A stretch of 64,000 nucleotides of DNA from Rhexocercosporidium sp. MPI-PUGE-AT-0058 (taxonomy: Eukaryota; Ascomycota; Leotiomycetes; Helotiales), in NCBI GenBank assembly GCA_020746875.1, contig JAGTJL010000009.1, forward strand, positions 2,294,001 to 2,358,000, in the 5' to 3' direction. The position numbers were made by a program, and so were the translations under genes. Positions 57,824 to 64,000 of the stretch are shown one piece after another; the stretch's first letter is position 1, and every line of letters begins with the position of its first letter. The notes under the pieces are model-generated. The model was not told where the DNA came from. It did not search any database and was given only the letters and a program-made list of their open reading frames with translations.

Positions 57824-59574
57824 ATGCCCGAGTCTGCGACAACCGATCCCACCGATGCTGGGACCTTAAGGCCCATCGCATCACCTTTACAAAAGAAAGG
57901 ATCGAAGTTTCAGCCTTTAGACTGCCCTGACTTTGATATTGAGCTGTGCATCCCCGAGGATGTATCCTTAGATGATCCTATCTCTCTTTTTACACAGTAT
58001 TATACCCCAGAAATCATTCAGGGCATCGTTGAAAGCACCAACTCTTATGTCAAGCTTGGGAAAGACAAAAAACCACTCAAATGGACACCGACTACCGCCA
58101 AAGAGATCTACCTCTACTTCGCCTTTTTAATTTATATGACAATCGTTCCTATGAATAAAATACGGGATTATTGGAGTACTCGGCCTATTACTCCTTTCCA
58201 TAAGATTACCAAAGTCTTTTCTAGAGACCGTTTTATGGATTTACGGACGCGGTTTCGGGTCGCATCTAACGATATTGAAGATACGTATGAGAAGGTGGAA
58301 ATAGCTATAACTTCCTCAAATCAAGAGCAATTAAGCTAATTCTTACATAGGCAGAACCGCTAAATACGCATATACAAGATGTGAATCTGCGGATATGGAA
58401 ACCTGGGCGGGATGTTGCTGTGGACGAGGCGATTCAACGGTTCCAAGGTCGATCCAAACTCGTTACGACTATCCCTGGCAAGCCTACGCCTACCGGTCTA
58501 AAGATATGGGTTATTGCACAATCCGGCTTCTTCTTACGCTGGATTTTCCATACACCTGGGAAGAAGGGCGGTCCTGTAGGCATTACAAAGCCGAAGAGGG
58601 CGGGGTTAAATAATACACAGGCAGTCGTACCACATCTACTACAATTACTCCCTAAAGCACGATACCACGTTTATTTGGACAATTTATTCTCATCTATCTC
58701 GTTGTTTGAATACCTTCGGAAGCTTGGTTTCGGTGCAACTGGCACTTGTAGAACTAGTTCCGGTGTATTACAAGATCTTGTAGATTTGAAGAAAGAGGAC
58801 AAGGGAGAGAACGCTATGCCGTGGGGGACAGTTCACGCCTTTCCAACGGAGTCGAATATGGTTAATCAAACTGGTTTTAAAGATGGTGCCTTTGCACTCG
58901 CTATGTCTACTGTATGGGATGGAGTTAAGAAGGTATTGCGACTCAGAAAACGCCCGAAACAGACAGCCAAAAACGCCAAAACCTCTCGAGTCCCCTTTGG
59001 AGATAAGGCTAGAAAATGGCTCTGGATACCTCAATTATACGACGCTTACAACCATAATATGGGAGCTGTCGATGTGGGAGATCAGCTACAAAATCATAAC
59101 AAGGGAAACCGACGACTGAGGCGAGGTGCAATACAAGCTTTACATCAATTCATGCTCTTAGTAGTCTTAAGTAACTGCTACTTAATTCTTTGCTATTCTG
59201 GCCACCACGGAACTATCGATTTAAACAGTCAAGACGATTTCCGGTATCAACTAGTGGAAGCATTAATAGCTATGGGAGAGGATGCACCGGACACTCGCAA
59301 ACGGTCGTATTCTAGTGCATTTGGAGACGATTTAGAGGTTCCTGTGCATCGCCACGAGTTTGCAAAGATGAAGACAAAAGGGGATTGCTGGACTTGTAAA
59401 GGGAGTAGGATTGGAGACTCTAGGCCTACTAAACGTGTTGCTTTACAGGTTATTGCAGTCAATAAGGGTCGCTCTACTATGCGAAGGTGCTCTCGATGGG
59501 GGTGTGTCCAGTGCAATCGTCACTTTTGTAATAATCATAGTTGTTTTCCTAAATACCATAGTAATTTGCCTTGA
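57824..59574 (+). CDS. piggyBac-family transposase with one intron
   Basis: Exons 57824-58294 and 58351-59574 join in frame (56-bp intron, AAGCTAAT branch, ATAG acceptor) to 564 codons. The DDE-type catalytic acidic residues of piggyBac are all visible with the right context: Asp182 in GRDVAVDEAIQRFQGR, Asp267 in YHVYLDNLFSS, and Asp398/Asp401 in MGAVDVGDQL. The C-terminus carries the Cys-rich zinc domain (CWTCKG, then CSRWGCVQCNRHFCNNHSC) that in the family binds the element ends. The enzyme cuts and pastes the element at TTAA sites. No stop or frameshift is present, so it may be active. Codon use is slightly AT-richer than in the neighbours. Confidence 0.95.
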
Positions 59575-59676
59575 AATTAAGAATTTGGTGGTGATACGCC
59601 TGAAATTTAGTGAGGCTCGCTTAATCTAGGGGCTCTTTACAGGGGTCTTACAGGCTCCACAGGCTGGCGCGGCGAA

Positions 59677-59694
59677 TCGGTTTTAAGGGGATAC
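59677..59694 (-). repeat. right terminal inverted repeat of the piggyBac-like element
   Basis: TCGGTTTTAAGGGGATAC is the exact reverse complement of 57656-57673. It contains the right TTAA. Confidence 0.88.
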
Positions 59695-60600
59695 AACGTT
59701 CCCACAGAGGGTCAACGTTCAGATGGGAATCTCGATGCTGAGATGGCATTTTGTGGCGTCAGCAGAAATCGAATTGTCGATCCCGAACCTCGGAATGATT
59801 CAGCTTTCTGCTGTGTCAGCAGGCGAGGTCAGGTAAGACAAGACAAAGACAAGCCATATTTACTTTTCTTCTTTAGTCTTTCGTCTCTTTTTTCTTCATC
59901 GTATAACAACAAACACACTCGTGCTCCTCTCACGCGAAACCCATCAAGCAAGGATGTCGCGATGAACACGGAAAAGATGCAATTCCAGTCTTCTCCACTT
60001 GGAATGGATACCGAGGCCGGGAGCAGCCGGCTGGCTGGGATTCCGTTGCAAACCCAGGAACCACCACACCACCACTCTCCTCTCTGCCTACTGTATCACG
60101 AGCAGCGCAGCCTCGACGACAAGTGCTCTCCCTCCTTATCTTAAGTATCTGCTTTCTTTTCCTTCCCCTTTTCCTTCTTCTTTCTTTTCCTCGTCCCCCC
60201 TCTCTGTCTCCCTGATCTTTTCTCAACTTGGGTCCTTGGTATATTTGTTATTCCGGATTGCTCTCCCAATCCCTCGCTCTGTCCCCTCATTTCGGCGTAG
60301 TCTAGTCGAAATAAACTTTATCGAGCGGCGGGAGAGGATCAAAGCGTTGCTCGAGCCTCGACCTCGACCTCGAGTCTCGAACTATCGAAGGAGCTATCTA
60401 CAGTACAGTCCAGTACATCATACCTTATCTAATCCACCTCCCCGAGAGTTGTGAATGAATCACAAAACCTACGACATTCTCCTATTCACGCCTGTCCACC
60501 TTTTATCCTCCTTCGCCACTACCTCCCTACCTTCCTACAGTATAAGCATTGTCAAATTTATTCTTACTCCTTTCTGCTCCGCTCTCTTCTTTTTGGTTTA
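59695..60600. other. intergenic, probable long leader of the next gene
   Basis: The region is C/T-rich from about 60130 with CCTTTTCC and CTCGACC tracts, as in fungal 5' leaders. A frame at 59743-60144 has no recognisable content. No gene is supported. Confidence 0.4.
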
Positions 60601-62217
60601 ATGTCCACACATCATGAGAGCGACAAGATGGCATCCCATACTACCATTCCTACGCCATCTCCTCTACCCTCACCACCAACAGCCCCCCATTCTCTGTCCG
60701 AGCGAAGTATGTCTCCCTCTTCATCCTCTCCCCCTCTAAATGTCCGAGATAAGAAAGCTACTAACAACCCCTCCAACAGTAAACAAATCCACTCGCTCCC
60801 TCCACACCCAACTCAACCGTCTAATCCTCACACGTCTCCCCCTTGCCCTCCCACCTTATACCACCAACCCCTCGACCTACGCTTCCGGTCTCCTACACAT
60901 CGCACCCATCTACAGCACCTTCGAAGATATCTGGGCCGACCTCGTCTCCTCACCCCAACTACCCACCTCATTACGAAACCAGGACTCCCACAATATATGC
61001 GATCCCAAAGCCCCCCTCGCAAACGCCAAAGATGCAACACTCCACCACACCTCCAAAATCTGCAGTCGAACACACTCCCTCCTCACCCACCTCCGTCTCC
61101 CAGGCCTCCTTCGGACTGATCGTCTCCTCTCCGACATCCACACCCTAACCCGCACACCCACCCACCTGCTATCCCTCCAACTTCTCACCCTTTCCAGCTC
61201 CGGCCCCCTCTCCGAATTCCTCCTCCACACTCGAACCTCCGTCGAAGCAAACCCACACGTCCTCCTAGCCTACGCATGGGTGCTCTACATGGCGCTCTTC
61301 TCAGGCGGACGATACCTCCGCGCAGCTCTAAAAGAAGCAGGCGGCCAAGGCGAAGCATTCTGGAGTCGTGACTCCTCACCAACAAGACCATACAGTCTAG
61401 ACGACTCGTTCATCCCGCCACGTTCTACATCCCGGTCCTCACCACGCACAGCACACACTTCAACCTCCGAGACGAACACAGCGCCCACTCGCGCAGCGCC
61501 TTTCCCAACTCGTCTCCCACCTCCAGAACCAAACGCTAAGCCCATACCTGGACTGCAATTCTTCAATTTCCCAGGTGATGACGACGGAGAGGATTTAAAG
61601 GCTCTTTTCAAGGCGAGGATTGCGGAGGCGGAGATTCTGCTTACGGATGGGGAGAAGGATGATATCGTGGTGGAGGCACAGCATATATTTACGTATATGC
61701 TGAGGCTTGTGGACCAGCTTGATGCTGTAATGGGGACTGGGGAGGGGGTTTGGAGCACATAGAAGGAAGTTCGAGAGGAAGGCCGCTGAATGCGAGTCGT
61801 GATAGTGTGAGTGTGACGAAGGAGAGGATGAGTAGACGTGGCACAGGTACGGGAACAGGGGAGAAGGGCGTCGAGGGGGACGATATCGTGGAAGAGAGCG
61901 AAAAGGAGACGGCAAGAAAAAATAGTTTCTTAACTGTGGTTGCGGGCCCGATGGCGAGAGTCGTGTTGTTCAAAGGTAGAATACCTAGTTTCGACCAGAT
62001 TGTCAGACGCTTCTCGAAGGGTGGCACACCGCAGGTCACGTTTGTCGAGGGGGATGAGCATGAATTGTCGGAGAAAGAGAAGGGGGAGAACGTTGGTGGT
62101 TTTGCTACGCGGACGAGCGAGAGGAGTGAGAACGGTAGTGCATTGGGAGGCATAGCTATGCCTTTGTTGGCTATTCTCGTCCTACTGTTTTTCTTCTTGC
62201 TCTACAAGCTCAAGTAG
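60601..62217 (+). CDS. heme-oxygenase-like protein with C-terminal membrane anchor; frame break
   Basis: Exon 60601-60706 joins exon 60780 onward across a 73-bp intron (GCTACTAAC branch). This gives INKSTRSLHTQLNRL, where His44 sits like the proximal heme-binding His of heme oxygenases. Downstream, LLAYAWVLYMALFSGGRYLRAAL resembles the distal Gly-rich helix. After a Pro/Ser linker, FFNFPGDDDGEDLKALFKAR and EAQHIFTYMLRLVDQLDAVM end the globular part. The frame then stops at 61760 unless one G is added to the GAGGGGGTTT run near 61742-61749. With it the reading continues through NASRDSVSVTKERM to a single C-terminal hydrophobic anchor (ALGGIAMPLLAILVLLFFFLLYKLK) ending at 62217. It would act on heme at an internal membrane; activity is not proven. 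The intact tail argues for a recent mutation or a read error. Confidence 0.8.
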
Positions 62218-63107
62218 ACCAATATCTGGGCGGAACCCAACGAACACGGGGGAGCTGTACAGATAATGAGGATCAGCACGAGGCAGGAGGAGATGGGACG
62301 GGATAGATTATATCCCCGGAGTCATAACATGGTCTGATAGAGGAGTTGTTCTGCTAGCGTGTGATAGTATGGCATGGCATGGCGTGGCACGGCGTTGGTT
62401 TGGTTACGTTACCTGTGTACAGATACGGAGACTCACAGTACTCCATGGCTTCAGTGCTCCCGAATGGACAGAGCAGAGATGCAGAAATACTCACTTCTCA
62501 CGTATTGTAAGATCACTACTAAGATAGACGTCCAACAGGACAGGATTAGATTGGATTGGATTGGACAGGGTTGGATTGGATTAGAGACGGTCCTAGAATG
62601 CGAGTAATAAGTAATGAGTAATAATACGCTGTACTTTCTGGTCTTCATACTGTCTTGGTGTCATTTGCTAGTAATAAGTCATGTACTCCAACGCACCGTC
62701 ACAATGCTAATATGGCTCCCAGATACCAAGAATATTCATTGTGAAAATTTACGGCCAAGATTAAAGGCATCTCATTGTGAAAATGCGATTCTAATCAGAG
62801 AAGTTGAGTGGAAGTAATGCATTGGAGGAGCAGAGAGCCGAGGCATTCTAATAGCTCATTATCATTACATTATAGTGCTTTTTTGCACCCATATCAGATC
62901 CTGACCATCCAGTTGTATCCGCCGATGCCGAGCTGCAAACAGCAAGATCGTCAAATACCCTTATCTGAATAACATAGCAAATCAAACCAAATCAAACCTT
63001 TCCTTTGATGTATCCGTCGTATCCACGCATGCAAATGAAATCAACCCAAAATATCCTAGTACATGAAGGACGTAGAAGCTTCAGATGTATGAGGTGCTGC
63101 AAATGTC
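62218..63107. other. intergenic, convergent gene ends
   Basis: A GGATT-type short tandem tract (about 62543-62583) and a GGCATGGCATGGC tract near 62371-62392 are the only repeats noted. No gene is seen. Confidence 0.45.
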
Positions 63108-64000
63108 TTAGACGAAGAGATGCTCGCTGGTGGCAGAACTTCTCTCACCAATGGTACCAGCCTCGGAAGGAGTTGCTCTGAGAGAAGCAGAGGAGCCAAG
63201 GTATTGACCGAAGGAGCTCATAAATTGGTTCAACTCGATGTCTTCATCAAAATCATAGGCACCTGTCTCTTCGATCCGCGACAATGTTCGTCTTCGCTCA
63301 AACTGTCGAGTATCACTGATCTGTGGCGTAGAAACCGGAGTGTCCTTTGTAACGGGAGGAGAGCCAGAGATGAGGTGAAGTCGTTGCATGATTGGTCGCA
63401 AGGCGGGTCGTAAAGGAGGAATGCAAGCACATACAATTCCAAAGCTAACTTCGGCCATTGAGCAGTTGAGTGGTAATGCGCCAGTATCTATTGTTTACAC
63501 GTCAGAGAAAGAAGGAGGAAACAGGGAAGGTTCTTACAGGTAATGTCCATCGACTTCAGACCTTTGAGTTGACCCATACGGAAGAGACCTGCAAGACAAC
63601 CGCTGTTGAAGTGTCAGTAAACTAAGACGCGTCATCGGAGATTTGTACTCACACAAAGCCAATCGAATACAACAGAATCAGTTCAATTCTCTGTCTCCGA
63701 GCCATCTGAGCCTTCCAGAAATAGCCCATCGGAGCCACCCAAAGCGCGAAGTCTGTAGCAGTGTTGATGCCCGACGTGATATAGAAGAACAATTGAATAT
63801 CAATGCACTTCTTTCGCTTCACGTTCCAGTCCCAAGAGCTCTCAGGTGGGTCGCATTCAAAGATAATCGTAACGACAGAGGCGAATCCTTGTAACACAAC
63901 GCAGATTCCGATAGCCCACATGAGACGACGAAACTTCATGCTAGGGAATATGCGAAGGTAGGAGGCGATGATGGACATCTTGGTCAGAGTATTGGCAATA
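63108..64000 (-). CDS. rhodopsin-domain integral membrane protein, 5' part outside the window
   Basis: Minus-strand exons are 64000 (edge) to 63653, 63602-63538 and 63487-63108, with two 50-bp introns and consistent phases. The visible part reads ANTLTKMSIIASYLRIFPSM, then WAIGICVVLQGFASVVTIIFECDPPESSWDW, then ITSGINTATDFALWVAPMGYFW. These are the last four or so helices of the fungal rhodopsin-domain/PTH11-like family, ending ALPLNCSMAEVSFGIVCACIPPLRPALRP before a cytoplasmic Ser/Arg-rich tail. The family are seven-helix plasma-membrane proteins, some of them receptors in plant-associated fungi; the role of this one is unknown. The N-terminus and first helices lie beyond position 64000. Confidence 0.88.

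Larger units (their letters stand above)
57656..59694. mobile_element. piggyBac-like DNA transposon, apparently intact
   Basis: A 2.04-kb element bounded by 18-bp perfect inverted repeats contains one intact transposase gene and little else. No duplicated TTAA directly outside the 18-bp arms is visible. Instead TTAA occurs within each arm (57664-57667 and 59683-59686). So the true ends may be AACCGA...TCGGTT with TTAA duplications, and the outer GTATCCCC/GGGGATAC match would be part of a palindromic target or of a longer repeat. Perfect ends and an open gene suggest recent activity and no RIP. Confidence 0.88.

Noticed and set aside
1..64000. Search for a CRISPR array, rRNA, riboswitch or a phage-like system
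   Set aside because: The window is nuclear fungal DNA; no regularly spaced short repeats, rRNA-like or prokaryotic features were seen.

Overview
The window looks like nuclear DNA of a filamentous ascomycete (Pezizomycotina; Helotiales/Leotiomycetes is a guess from overall feel, not shown). Supporting signs are short introns (about 48-230 bp) with GTAAGT-like donors and CTAAC-like branch sites, fungus-specific families (Nup145, Irs4 with an EH domain, Fmp27, LIG4, HET-NACHT-WD40, rhodopsin-domain membrane protein), and an AT-rich stretch that looks damaged by RIP (C-to-T mutation of repeats).

Layout. 1-7.9 kb: the start of a possible divergent gene, then a complete six-exon NUP145 nucleoporin. 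8.1-14.6 kb: an accessory island with an AT-rich degenerate relic, a hairpin, and a minus-strand HET-NACHT-WD40 (NLR-type) gene with seven near-identical WD repeats and damage in both the HET and WD regions. Two diverged copies of a ~115-bp repeat lie in inverted orientation at its edges. 15.7-25.4 kb: an XPA-like zinc-finger/AT-hook protein, a membrane protein interrupted at a canonical -1 slippery heptamer, a divergent pair of tiny Cys-rich paralogues, and DNA ligase IV. 25.4-37 kb: a 3.7-kb stretch without a supported gene, a disordered fungal protein, Irs4 and a secreted M28 aminopeptidase. 37.6-46.4 kb: one uninterrupted 2940-codon FMP27/BLTP2-type lipid-transfer protein. 47.6-57.2 kb: a second accessory stretch with a decayed alpha/beta hydrolase back to back with a truncated siderophore-type MFS transporter, a regulator-like gene, a flavin monooxygenase broken near its 3' end, and a 2EXR-type protein. 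57.6-59.7 kb: an apparently intact piggyBac-like transposon with an intron-containing transposase and 18-bp perfect inverted ends. 60.6-64 kb: a membrane-anchored heme-oxygenase-like gene and the 3' part of a rhodopsin-domain membrane protein running off the right edge.

The housekeeping genes (NUP145, LIG4, FMP27, IRS4) read cleanly through all exons. Four other genes each need exactly one extra G within or beside a G run to restore a long conserved frame. This pattern needs raw-read checking before any of them is called a pseudogene. No gene cluster with a single shared function is visible. The most unusual content is the HET-NACHT-WD40 island, the slippery-site membrane protein, the intact piggyBac element, and the NUP145 intron that carries an in-frame stop and an AATAAA between its Nup98-like and Nup96-like halves.
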